Shown here: positions 1 to 7,821 of the stretch, piece by piece | Position numbering within the stretch: the stretch's first letter is position 1 | Layout: every line of letters starts with the position of its first letter | Assembly (NCBI GenBank): GCA_002455215.1 | Contig: DKKK01000168.1 | Location: forward strand, 1-13,462 | Reading direction: 5' to 3' | Length of the DNA: 13,462 nt | Source of the DNA: Anaerolineales bacterium UBA6668 | GTDB taxonomy: Bacteria > Chloroflexota > Anaerolineae > Anaerolineales > UBA6668 | Position numbers and translations under genes: made by a program | Notes under the pieces: generated by a model | The model's database searches: none | The model's input: only the letters and a program-made list of their open reading frames with translations | What the model was told of the DNA's origin: nothing

Positions 1-49
1 CCGCAATCTGTGACCGTGCTAAGTCTATAATTGCTTATTAGCCACTGTT

Positions 50-1138
50 TCATGCCGGTTGCTGTTGGGTAATGCAATGCACATTGCCCCCCCCCAGCAA
101 AATCTCGCGCCCGGGGACCGCTACCACCTGTCGGTCAGGGAAAATTCCTTGCAGGACGGCAATCGCATTGGCATCGGTTGCTTCGCCAAACACGGGCAGA
201 ATCACGCCACCATTCACCAAGTAAAAGTTTACATACGAGCCAGCCAAGGGTAAATCCGCAAGGCGGTCACGGGCAAATTCATTCTCGTCAATTTCCAGCG
301 CTTCTTCTTTGGTACGGTGAAGTTGCGGGGGTAATTGCAGTTTGTGAACTGTAAATGGGCGACCTTGCGCATCGCGACTATTTTCGAGTACAGCCAGCCC
401 TTCTCGCACGCGCTCATAATTTGGGTTGTTGGGGTCATCGCTCCATGCCAGAATCACTTCAGCGGGGCGAGCAAAACAGGCAAAGTTATCCACATGCCCA
501 CTGGTTTCGTCAAAGGCGACCCCACGCGGAAGCCAAATGACCGTCTGTGCGCCCAAATAGCTTTTGAGATAGGCTTCAATTTGTTCTTTGGCTAGGTGGG
601 GGTTGCGGTTAGGGTTGAGCAAACACTCTTCAGTAGTGAGAATTGTGCCCTGCCCATCGGAGTGGATGGAGCCTCCTTCCAAGATGAAAGGCGCACAATA
701 GCGGTCAGCCCCTGCCAAAGTCAGTATTTTTTCTGCCACCAGTAAGTCTTCATCCCAAGGAAAATAAGCGCCACCATTAAACCCACCCCAAGCATTAAAC
801 TGCCAATGCACGCCGCGAATCCCACCTTGGCGGTTGGTCAAGAATGTTGGACCCGAATCGCGAGTCCACGCATCATTGCTGGAAATTTCTAGCACCCGCA
901 CTGTGGGGGGAAGCATTTTGCGTGCCCGGCGGTATTGGTCGTGATTGACGCCAATCGTTAGTGGCTCAAAGCGGGCAATGGTTTCTGCGACAGTGACCCA
1001 AGTGCGTTGGGCATAGACTGCCCCCATGCGATAGGTGTCAAACCGTTGCGGCCATAGCATCCATGTCCCGGTATGGGGTTCAAATTCGCCGGGCATAGTA
1101 TAGCCGTCTTGTGCGGGGGTGGTGGAAAGTGTGGGCAT
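50..1138 (-). CDS. aguA: Agmatine deiminase (agmatine iminohydrolase), porphyromonas-type peptidyl-arginine deiminase family
   Basis: Cytosolic enzyme converting agmatine and water to N-carbamoylputrescine and ammonia, a step of the arginine decarboxylase route to putrescine. The 362-residue product has the family landmarks in order: the N-terminal MPGEFEPHTGTWMLWPQR block (15-32), NDAWTRDSGP (88-97), LEGGSIHSDGQGT (153-165), ETSGHVDNF (211-219; His215, Asp217) and the C-terminal GGGNVHC with the presumed nucleophile Cys355. Length is normal for the family. An in-frame GTG-type extension to 1303 exists, but it would run deep into the dehydrogenase gene and adds 55 residues without family character. 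I therefore start at the ATG at 1138, just ahead of the conserved block. No clear Shine-Dalgarno is visible. It lies 31 bases downstream of the dehydrogenase stop, probably co-transcribed. A nine-base G run (coding strand) sits just before the catalytic Cys. Peptidyl-arginine deiminase activity is a less likely alternative; no signal peptide is seen. Confidence 0.93.
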   Translation of the reverse strand: MPTLSTTPAQDGYTMPGEFEPHTGTWMLWPQRFDTYRMGAVYAQRTWVTVAETIARFEPLTIGVNHDQYRRARKMLPPTVRVLEISSNDAWTRDSGPTFLTNRQGGIRGVHWQFNAWGGFNGGAYFPWDEDLLVAEKILTLAGADRYCAPFILEGGSIHSDGQGTILTTEECLLNPNRNPHLAKEQIEAYLKSYLGAQTVIWLPRGVAFDETSGHVDNFACFARPAEVILAWSDDPNNPNYERVREGLAVLENSRDAQGRPFTVHKLQLPPQLHRTKEEALEIDENEFARDRLADLPLAGSYVNFYLVNGGVILPVFGEATDANAIAVLQGIFPDRQVVAVPGREILLGGGNVHCITQQQPA

Positions 1139-1169
1139 GATGATTTTAGAAAATAGTTGACCTGGTAAA

Positions 1170-2612
1170 TTATGCGACTGCACCAAAGAAAACTGCTTTT
1201 GCTTCGGTATATTCCAGCACCCCTTCCATGCCGGACTCACGCCCCATCCCGCTGGCTTTAACCCCCCCAAAAGGCGATTCTGGGGTAGCCGGGAGCCAAT
1301 CATTCACACACACCATGCCATATTCCAGCCGCTCCGACATCAACAGCGCCGTATTTAAATGGCTCGTATGCACAAACGCCGCCAGCCCATACTCAGTGGC
1401 ATTGGCTTTTGCCAGCACTTCTTCCGGTTCGGAAAATGCCACGATGGGCAATATTGGACCGAAGATTTCTTCATTTAATAAAGGAGAAGAGTCGGCTAGG
1501 TGGGTGACCACTGTCGGCTGATAAAAATAGCCCTTGGGTAGGTGTTCGGGAATGCTTCCCCCTGCCACCACCTGCGCCCCTTGGGCCACACTTGCGCCAA
1601 CCAAATCTGCCACACGTTGGCGTTGCTTTTGGTTAATCAACGGTCCGATAGTGGTTTGCGCATTCAGCCCATTCCCCAACACTTGCTGATTGGTAAATTG
1701 TACGGCATAATCCAAAAATTCTTCGGCAATCTTATGGTGAACATAAAAACGTTGGGGCGAGACACACACCTGCCCACAATTGCGATATTTGGTGGCAATC
1801 GCTTGCTTCACCAGGGCTTCCAAGTTGGGCACATCCGGGAAAACGATAAACGGGGCATTGCCGCCCAATTCCAATGCCAAGCGCGTGACGCTTTTGCTTG
1901 CGCCGTCCATCAATAATTTGCCAACGCGTGTGCTACCCGTAAACGCCAATTTACGCACACGCGGGTCAGCCAAAAAGACTTGCCCCATTGCATCGGGTTC
2001 ACCATTGATGACATTCACTACCCCGGCTGGCGTGCCTGCTTCCACAAAAGCCTGAGCCAACAACATGGCAGAGCGCGGGGTAAATTCGCTCGGACGAATG
2101 ACAATCGTATTGCCCACGGCAATCGCACTACTCAAAGTCCGTACCACATTATAAACCGGAAAATTCCAAGCGGTGATGCTTGCGACCACCCCTAAAGGTT
2201 GATGCGTCACCATGATGCGGCGGGTAGCAATGCGCGTGGGGATGGTGCGTCCATAAACCCGTTTGGCTTCTTCTGCCGCCCAGATGATATAGTTCGGGGC
2301 ACTTCGCCACTCTGCCAGAGATTCACTATACGGTTTTCCGCTTTCTTCTGTGGTGATTTTGGCAAGCTCAGTATCATTGGCTTGGATCCAACTGACAGCC
2401 TTCATCAGGTATGCCGAGCGTTCATAGGGGGTAAGCCTTGCCCACGCCGGAAAAGCCGCCGCCGCCGCATCAATTGCCATGCGAGCATCATCGCCATTGC
2501 CAAATGGCACGGATTGGATGACTGATTCATCGGCAGGATTAATCAAATCCCAAACGTTTCCATTGCTTGCTGGGGTAGGTTGGTTGTTGATGATTTGTTG
2601 AAATTGAAACAT
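1170..2612 (-). CDS. NAD(P)-dependent aldehyde dehydrogenase, succinate-semialdehyde dehydrogenase-like
   Basis: Cytosolic oxidation of an aldehyde to its acid with NAD(P)+. The 480-residue product covers the whole ALDH fold: catalytic-site Asn150 in AWNFP, the GSTRVGK nucleotide loop (226-232), general base Glu248 in LELGG, nucleophile Cys283 in NCGQVC, the EIFGP motif (382-386) and the C-terminal PFGGVKASGMGRE block (447-459). LELGGNAPFIVF and the tail resemble GabD-type succinate-semialdehyde dehydrogenases, but related 4-aminobutanal or other semialdehyde dehydrogenases cannot be excluded. Arg173 stands where most family members have a Lys that contacts the cofactor ribose (IRPSEFTP rather than KPSE). 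The ATG at 2612 gives the normal N-terminus; no strong Shine-Dalgarno is seen. Lying directly before agmatine deiminase, it may act in putrescine/GABA breakdown (inference). Confidence 0.9.
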   Translation of the reverse strand: MFQFQQIINNQPTPASNGNVWDLINPADESVIQSVPFGNGDDARMAIDAAAAAFPAWARLTPYERSAYLMKAVSWIQANDTELAKITTEESGKPYSESLAEWRSAPNYIIWAAEEAKRVYGRTIPTRIATRRIMVTHQPLGVVASITAWNFPVYNVVRTLSSAIAVGNTIVIRPSEFTPRSAMLLAQAFVEAGTPAGVVNVINGEPDAMGQVFLADPRVRKLAFTGSTRVGKLLMDGASKSVTRLALELGGNAPFIVFPDVPNLEALVKQAIATKYRNCGQVCVSPQRFYVHHKIAEEFLDYAVQFTNQQVLGNGLNAQTTIGPLINQKQRQRVADLVGASVAQGAQVVAGGSIPEHLPKGYFYQPTVVTHLADSSPLLNEEIFGPILPIVAFSEPEEVLAKANATEYGLAAFVHTSHLNTALLMSERLEYGMVCVNDWLPATPESPFGGVKASGMGRESGMEGVLEYTEAKAVFFGAVA

Positions 2613-2779
2613 GATAGCGTGAGATGAAAGAGATTGGGTGTTGATAATGAGCGTAAACGCAGTTCACCAAACTTGGATAACCCGTTTAGCAGACAAAAAC
2701 AGGATACACCGAAAGTGCAAAATTGGGAAGTCGTTATGTGGGTGTGGATGCGCCAGGCGCAGTTTGGTTTTTTGCCCCC
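2613..2779. other. Intergenic gap between membrane-protein gene and dehydrogenase gene
   Basis: This 167-base gap holds no credible gene. A plus-strand open frame crosses it, but its translation looks like an accidental frame. I could not identify a convincing -10/-35 pair reading toward the dehydrogenase, nor a rho-independent terminator. A T-run/CCCC...GGGG/A-run palindrome at its right edge (2769-2793) overlaps the stop codon of the membrane-protein gene. Whether the dehydrogenase is read through from upstream or has its own promoter is undecided. Confidence 0.5.
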
Positions 2780-4612
2780 TTATGGGGTAAAAATTTCGGT
2801 AATGCTGGCGGGATATTCTTCGATAGGTTGTGGCGTACCCAACCGATAGCCAGATAAGTGCAAATTTCCATCTAGTTTTGGAATATCATTCTCAATTTCG
2901 TTCACATCGATTAACCAATTATGTTCGTGTGTGGAGAGAAAATTTTGCAACACTTCGCCAAGTTCAGGTTCAGAAATTAAGTGTTCTGATAAAGCAATTT
3001 GTTTTGTGATTGTTTCGCTATCATGATTTGTAACAACCACCAGTACATCTTGTGTTGCCGCATCTAGTCGCCAAGTCTCTAGTAAAAAGGCGTCTGAGAC
3101 ATCTTTGGCATAAATTACAATACCATCTGATGGTAGGATGTTGGGTAGTTGCAATGGTTTGGGTGGTAGTTCGGAAAATATAGCAATTTGGTAAACCGCA
3201 TAAATTTTTTCTAGTCCGTACCATTCACCTAAACAATCTTTCTCTAAAAAATAAACAAACTTTTCAATACAATTGCGGGTCAACGGTGTACCAGAAATTT
3301 GAAACTCGGCTGTACGACTTACAAAGCTAGAATTTGGGGTTTGAACATTTTGTAAAACAAACAGAAAAATGAACAAAGCTGTAAAGCCACTATTGGTTAC
3401 GTGTAAAAATTTCTTTTGAAACTTGCCCGAATTCTCTTGTAATAGAGATTGAGTACTTAAACTTAAGGCAAAAATGGCAATCCAATAAAGCTGGATAGGG
3501 GTGGCATACCAAGCAATGAAAGGACGATTTTGGAAAGTGGAGAAAAAATGGTGAAAATCGAATTTATTTGCTACACTCACCCGTCCTATTCCAACCATCA
3601 TGCTAGTAAAAAGCGCGTATAGCCCCACGACTCCCCACAGCAAAATTGTTTTATATTTTTTTTCTCGATATAAAATAAAGATAGTAATACAAAGCCAAAT
3701 GACACTAAGAATAAAAATAATAAATGCGACCCAAAATGCCGGTTCAGTGCCAATAAAACTTTGTGACCGACTAATGAGTAGCCCGCCGATTTGTAAAGGG
3801 ATGAACAACAATACCAACCATAATTGATTTAGGTTGGCACGACTGCTAGTAAACAAGTCGGAACCAATTGCTTGGTAGGATAGCCACAAGAAATAAGTTG
3901 AAGCTATACCACAAATAAGGATTAATAACAGAACGGTTGGTTTTCTCTGATTTGAGAACCAAGCTAAAAGAAACAGCAAACCCCAAACAACCAAGCTATT
4001 AGTGGTGCTAAATGTACATAAAACGGCTAAAATAATAGCCACAAAAACATTTCGTTGCTGTTTGGGATTTCGGTAGTAGACATAAAGTGAAGCCAAAAAT
4101 AAAGTCACACTCTCTTGCCAAAATCCAAATTGACTGAAAAGCCAATTGAAATCTTGATGGATTGAAAAAACGAAAATGGCAAAAAATATCCCCATACCGG
4201 TTTGCCAACGCTGATTTGTCAGCAGATAGAGCTTGATTAATAAATAGAAAGACAGTATCGCCCAGAGCACATTTATCCATATACCGATTAAGTGGTTGTA
4301 ATGCGCAAATAAGATCAAGCTAGCAATTTTCAAGTTGGTGAATAAACCAAAATGTGCAATATAGGGACGAAAAATGACTTTTATGAAATCAATCAATGTC
4401 CAATTTGGTTTGGAAAGGTGCTGTAAAATTCCGATATAGGCTTGTTCATCTCCCCAAATGATATTTTCACCGAAACGAGAAATGTACAGAGCAAGATTCA
4501 AAAAAATGACCAATACCCCTACGAAATCTAAAAAATAGGCAGGATTGATTACTGAATCAAGGTCGCGTTTTAATTTCGACAGTAATTTTTTTAAAAAAGA
4601 GTTGATTGCCAC
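2780..4612 (-). CDS. Polytopic membrane protein of unknown function, possibly GT-C-like glycosyltransferase
   Basis: I do not recognise the family with certainty. The 610-residue product has about 11-13 hydrophobic segments between residues 27 and 421 (for example about 27-46, 108-131, 165-180, 188-219, 226-246, 263-281, 291-315, 322-342, 368-388, 408-421). A soluble C-terminal region of about 190 residues follows. After the first membrane helix lies WGDEQAY with Asp55-Glu56; an acidic pair in the first external loop is typical of GT-C glycosyltransferases using lipid-linked sugars, so that role is possible but only inferred. The start is GTG at 4612, 22 bases after the site-2 protease stop, with no Shine-Dalgarno. 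The gene is visibly richer in A+T than its neighbours, which fits separate acquisition. A glycan or exopolysaccharide assembly role is one option; any polytopic membrane protein of unknown activity is another. Confidence 0.7.
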   Translation of the reverse strand: MAINSFLKKLLSKLKRDLDSVINPAYFLDFVGVLVIFLNLALYISRFGENIIWGDEQAYIGILQHLSKPNWTLIDFIKVIFRPYIAHFGLFTNLKIASLILFAHYNHLIGIWINVLWAILSFYLLIKLYLLTNQRWQTGMGIFFAIFVFSIHQDFNWLFSQFGFWQESVTLFLASLYVYYRNPKQQRNVFVAIILAVLCTFSTTNSLVVWGLLFLLAWFSNQRKPTVLLLILICGIASTYFLWLSYQAIGSDLFTSSRANLNQLWLVLLFIPLQIGGLLISRSQSFIGTEPAFWVAFIIFILSVIWLCITIFILYREKKYKTILLWGVVGLYALFTSMMVGIGRVSVANKFDFHHFFSTFQNRPFIAWYATPIQLYWIAIFALSLSTQSLLQENSGKFQKKFLHVTNSGFTALFIFLFVLQNVQTPNSSFVSRTAEFQISGTPLTRNCIEKFVYFLEKDCLGEWYGLEKIYAVYQIAIFSELPPKPLQLPNILPSDGIVIYAKDVSDAFLLETWRLDAATQDVLVVVTNHDSETITKQIALSEHLISEPELGEVLQNFLSTHEHNWLIDVNEIENDIPKLDGNLHLSGYRLGTPQPIEEYPASITEIFTP

Positions 4613-4634
4613 AGCGGGGTAATGGGTGGAAAAT

Positions 4635-5861
4635 TTAATAAATTCTTAGTGGTATCGGGGTAAATACCAAAATAAACAACAAAATTGTTGCCCATGCCAA
4701 GATGCGTCGCTTTCCATCCAATGGGGTAATTTCATCCAGTAAAGGAGAATTGCGCAAACCGATTACATAATAACTCAAACCCGCCCAAAGCCACCAACCA
4801 GAATAGATAAATCCGAGTAACACCAACAGTCCGATTGCCCCCATTCCGATCCAGCGAGCGCGTTTGCCAAACAAAACAAAGATGGCGTGTCCACCATCTA
4901 ACTGTCCGATTGGGATTAGATTCATCGCCGTGACCAATAACCCCGCCCAACCCGCCCAAGCCACCGGGTGCATTTGAATATCCAATGCGCCGTAAGGGGC
5001 AGGGGTTGATGTAAGCCAGTACATTAGCCAATGCAAGGCGGGTGGCAGAGTGTAAGATGCTGGTTGGGGCAAAAGCTGACCATGCACCCAATATTTCAGC
5101 AATAGATAGATGAGCGGGTTTCCTTCCATTGCCACGCCCCCCTCCGCGGGGATAATGGTTGTGCGGGAAAGAGCAATGCCAATCCATAACACGACCAATG
5201 CCACCACAAACCCAGCCCACGGACCCGCCGCACCAATATCAAACAGCGTTTTGCGGTTGCGGGCTGGTCGGTGCATTTGAATCACTGCCCCCATCGTTCC
5301 CAGAAAGTTGAACTCAACTGGCAAGGGCAGGGGGATAAAGTAAGGCAAGGTGGCAGGTGAACGGTGGAAGCGCGATGCAAAGTAATGCCCAAATTCGTGG
5401 GCAAGCAGGATGGCTAACAGCGCTAGGGCATATTGCCAGCCCAGCCACAAATGAGTCAGCACATACCCGTTGCGCTCCAGCATGGAGGCTGAATCAGATA
5501 GCAAGGTGGGTGGAATTTGCTCGAAGTAGAGTAAATCGTTCCACGCTCCCATAAACAGCACGGAAAAAACGGTAGCCACAAAGAGCACAATATTCAACCA
5601 GACTCGCGGCGCTTTTGATTCAACTGTGGAGACGGCATAAATCACTTGCTGGTTGTTGACTTGGCGAAGCAAAGGTAAGTAACCGAATTTTGCAAATTCT
5701 CGTTCGAGCACAGCAAAAGCACTTTCAGAAGGTGCTAGCAATTGCCCACGAAACCGCCAATCATATTTTTCGCCCCGTTCGCTCTCGCCGCGTTGAGTGG
5801 TATCAGCAACCGCCATTATTTGCGAAACAATGGGTAAAAGTTCGTTGTCAGGAATTGTCAT
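4635..5861 (-). CDS. Site-2-protease-family intramembrane zinc metalloprotease (peptidase M50)
   Basis: An intramembrane protease expected to cut a membrane-anchored substrate within the bilayer. The 408-residue product has a soluble N-terminal region (about 1-85), a first membrane helix (about 88-106) and a helix ending in the zinc motif HEFGH (155-159: His155, Glu156, His159). These are followed by the conserved stretch TLPYFIPLPLP and GTMGAVIQM (186-195). The third zinc-ligand motif LDGGH (321-325, Asp322) sits in a later helix, with more membrane segments up to the C-terminus. The layout resembles the EGY/cyanobacterial branch of S2P rather than RseP, since no PDZ domain is evident. The ATG at 5861 lies 14 bases after the hemW stop, so they are probably co-transcribed. 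No Shine-Dalgarno is visible. The substrate is unknown; no sigma/anti-sigma pair is present here. Confidence 0.9.
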   Translation of the reverse strand: MTIPDNELLPIVSQIMAVADTTQRGESERGEKYDWRFRGQLLAPSESAFAVLEREFAKFGYLPLLRQVNNQQVIYAVSTVESKAPRVWLNIVLFVATVFSVLFMGAWNDLLYFEQIPPTLLSDSASMLERNGYVLTHLWLGWQYALALLAILLAHEFGHYFASRFHRSPATLPYFIPLPLPVEFNFLGTMGAVIQMHRPARNRKTLFDIGAAGPWAGFVVALVVLWIGIALSRTTIIPAEGGVAMEGNPLIYLLLKYWVHGQLLPQPASYTLPPALHWLMYWLTSTPAPYGALDIQMHPVAWAGWAGLLVTAMNLIPIGQLDGGHAIFVLFGKRARWIGMGAIGLLVLLGFIYSGWWLWAGLSYYVIGLRNSPLLDEITPLDGKRRILAWATILLFILVFTPIPLRIY

Positions 5862-5875
5862 AATAAAAAGGTGGA

Positions 5876-7063
5876 CTAAACAAAACGGCGGAAGGCTTCA
5901 TTGGCGAGCAAGTAGGCAGGCGGCACCAGCCGCGCTCGTTCCGGCAATTGCTCGATAAGCCCCAAATTGGTTAATTCTCGCAATTCTTGAGAAAACACTT
6001 GCGTATACTCTACCGAAAAGCGTTCGGCAAAACGTGCTTTTGACACCCCTTCTCGGGTCAGACGCAAGCCCAATAGCATGGTATCTGCCATTGCAGTTGC
6101 TACATCCAATGCTTCTGATTCAACCACAGCTGGCGAAAAAGGGAAAGGTTGGGGTGTCCCTTGCATGACCCGTTCAATATAGCCTTTAGGGGAACGGGTA
6201 ACGGAATAGCGATAGCCACCTGCTGAACCGTGTGCGCCTGCCCCCAAACCCAGCCATGCTTCATTGCGCCAATATTGCAAATTGTGTAAACACGCTAAGG
6301 CAGGCGTCTCGCCATCCCCAAGTGCTGGATCGGCTTTTGCCCAGTTGGAGATTTCATATTGTGCATACCCGGCATCAGACATTCGGGCGCTGGCTGTTTC
6401 ATACATGAGTGCGGCGAGATCCGGGTCGGGGGAGGGCAACTTGCCTTGTTCCACCCAAGCCCGCATGGGCGTACCGTATTCCAAAGATAAGGCGTACAAT
6501 GATAGGTGTTCTGCCCCAAGTGGCAGAACCTGAAATAGCGTATTTTCCCAGGTTTCTAAAGCTTGATGCGGTAGCCCGTAGATTAGGTCTAAGTTTAGGT
6601 TAGCAAAACCGGCTTTTCTTGCCCATTCTACCGCAGAGAGCACTTGCTCAAAGGAGTGTAAACGGTCTAATAATTTAAGTTCGTGCGGTTGTGCGCTTTG
6701 CACACCAAATGAAATGCGGTTGTATCCCAGCACTTTTAGGGCTTGTAACTGCGCCAATGAAACAGTGCCGGGGTTCGCTTCAAAGGTAATTTCGCACTGC
6801 TGAGTGATTTGGAAATGCTGGGCAAGGCAGGTGAGAATTTGCCCATGTTGCTCAGGGCTGAGTAAGCTGGGCGTTCCACCCCCTAAAAAGATGGTGTGTA
6901 CGGGGAGAGTTCCCCCAACACTTTTGGCAACCAGTGAAATTTCTTGGCAAAGAGCATCGGTATATGGCTGAATCAGTGCTTCCAAACCGGCATACGTATT
7001 AAAGTCGCAATAGGCACAGCGCACCGTGCAGAATGGAATGTGTAGGTACAGACTATACGCCAC
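5876..7063 (-). CDS. hemW: HemW, radical-SAM heme chaperone (HemN-like family)
   Basis: A cytosolic radical SAM protein of the HemW group, thought to bind heme and deliver it to target proteins. The 395-residue product opens with the family start AYSLYLHIPFC and carries the cluster motif Cys12-x3-Cys16-x2-Cys19. Phe21 follows where true coproporphyrinogen dehydrogenase HemN has a fourth Cys, so HemW fits better. Further landmarks are GGGTPS (61-66), NLDLIYGLP (157-165), YEISNWA (236-242), HNLQYWRN (260-267) and GLGAGAHGS (272-280), then a C-terminal winged-helix-like region. I chose the GTG at 7063 because it gives the family N-terminus and lies 2 bases after the DUF2071 stop. A longer GTG start at 7096 would add 11 atypical residues and overlap that gene. 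It is likely translationally coupled to DUF2071. Confidence 0.92.
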   Translation of the reverse strand: MAYSLYLHIPFCTVRCAYCDFNTYAGLEALIQPYTDALCQEISLVAKSVGGTLPVHTIFLGGGTPSLLSPEQHGQILTCLAQHFQITQQCEITFEANPGTVSLAQLQALKVLGYNRISFGVQSAQPHELKLLDRLHSFEQVLSAVEWARKAGFANLNLDLIYGLPHQALETWENTLFQVLPLGAEHLSLYALSLEYGTPMRAWVEQGKLPSPDPDLAALMYETASARMSDAGYAQYEISNWAKADPALGDGETPALACLHNLQYWRNEAWLGLGAGAHGSAGGYRYSVTRSPKGYIERVMQGTPQPFPFSPAVVESEALDVATAMADTMLLGLRLTREGVSKARFAERFSVEYTQVFSQELRELTNLGLIEQLPERARLVPPAYLLANEAFRRFV

Positions 7064-7065
7064 GA

Positions 7066-7821
7066 TTAATCTTGTTCTGCCAATACCAACGACCACACCA
7101 GTACTTCCAAGTGCCGGCTAAACTGCACCAGTGGGGCTTCTGCTGGCAAGCGGATGCCTGCCGCTTCTGTCATCGAATTGGATGCGATATGAACTTCAAC
7201 AGTTTCAATCGGCCACGGCTGATGGTGAATTTCGCCCCGTAGGAGACGCCCTTGTGAGTCCAGTGTGTACAGGCAGTAGCGTTCAGTGAGCCAATGGGTG
7301 AGTGAGCCGTGTGGGGCAGGTACAGGTACACCCAGCGGGCGATAGGTGCCGGAAAAACTCGCAGGTGGTGCGTTTTTATGAATGCGTTCGCTTTGGTAAG
7401 TGATAAGTCCATTCTGCTCTTGTAAAGACATCTTTGCATGAAAGTAAGGCAGGTGGAACCATGCACGGGCAATTTGCACTGCCATCGCGTTTGCCGCCTC
7501 CAGCGAGAAGAAAAATACCCCCGGTCGCCCGCGATGGGAGACGTAGGTGCGTACATTTAGCTCTGGAAATGCTGACAAGCCCGGTACATCAAAGGTATAG
7601 CGCGGATGGATGCCACTCATGCGGAAGGGTACGACACTAATCCAAGCGCTGTTATCAAAGGTATCGAGTGGCAGAATGGCTGGAACGTGCGCCCGCATCT
7701 GCGCAATATCGATTCGCCAGTGCGCGAATAGCAAATCATGCCAAACTTGTTGCATAACCCACGGAGCGCTAGGCAGGGGGTAGGGGCGGTGTTGGGTATG
7801 GTGCAGTAGGGATTTAAACAT
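7066..7821 (-). CDS. DUF2071 / YqjF family protein
   Basis: An uncharacterised cytosolic protein of the DUF2071 (COG3361, YqjF) family, related in fold to acetoacetate decarboxylase; no reaction is established. In the 251-residue product the diagnostic blocks are MQQVWHDLLFAHW (23-35), WISVVPFRMSGIHPR (60-74), GLSAFPELNVRTYV (81-94), GVFFFSLEAAN (101-111) and ARAWFHLPYFHAKM (118-131). Full family length is present. I start at ATG 7821; a TTG at 7863 would add 14 residues of no family character. There is no Shine-Dalgarno. A perfect TATAAT lies 51 bases upstream (7872-7877) and a 13-base palindrome lies in the presumed leader (7833-7845). It is followed after 2 bases by hemW. The out-of-frame tail of the truncated ligase frame overlaps its first 200 bases. 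Confidence 0.88.
   Translation of the reverse strand: MFKSLLHHTQHRPYPLPSAPWVMQQVWHDLLFAHWRIDIAQMRAHVPAILPLDTFDNSAWISVVPFRMSGIHPRYTFDVPGLSAFPELNVRTYVSHRGRPGVFFFSLEAANAMAVQIARAWFHLPYFHAKMSLQEQNGLITYQSERIHKNAPPASFSGTYRPLGVPVPAPHGSLTHWLTERYCLYTLDSQGRLLRGEIHHQPWPIETVEVHIASNSMTEAAGIRLPAEAPLVQFSRHLEVLVWSLVLAEQD

Noticed and set aside
1139..1303. 55-codon N-terminal extension of agmatine deiminase
   Set aside because: It overlaps the dehydrogenase gene out of frame and has no family character; the conserved start is at 1138.
2769..2793. Hairpin TTTTTGCCCC/GGGGTAAAAA as a terminator
   Set aside because: The T-run precedes and the A-run follows the GC stem on both readings, the reverse of a rho-independent terminator; it also overlaps the stop codon.
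2634..2849. Small plus-strand gene in the 2613-2779 gap
   Set aside because: No ribosome binding site and no recognisable protein; it ends inside the membrane-protein gene antisense.
5876..7063. HemN, oxygen-independent coproporphyrinogen dehydrogenase
   Set aside because: The fourth Cys of CxxxCxxCxC is Phe21, the HemW pattern.
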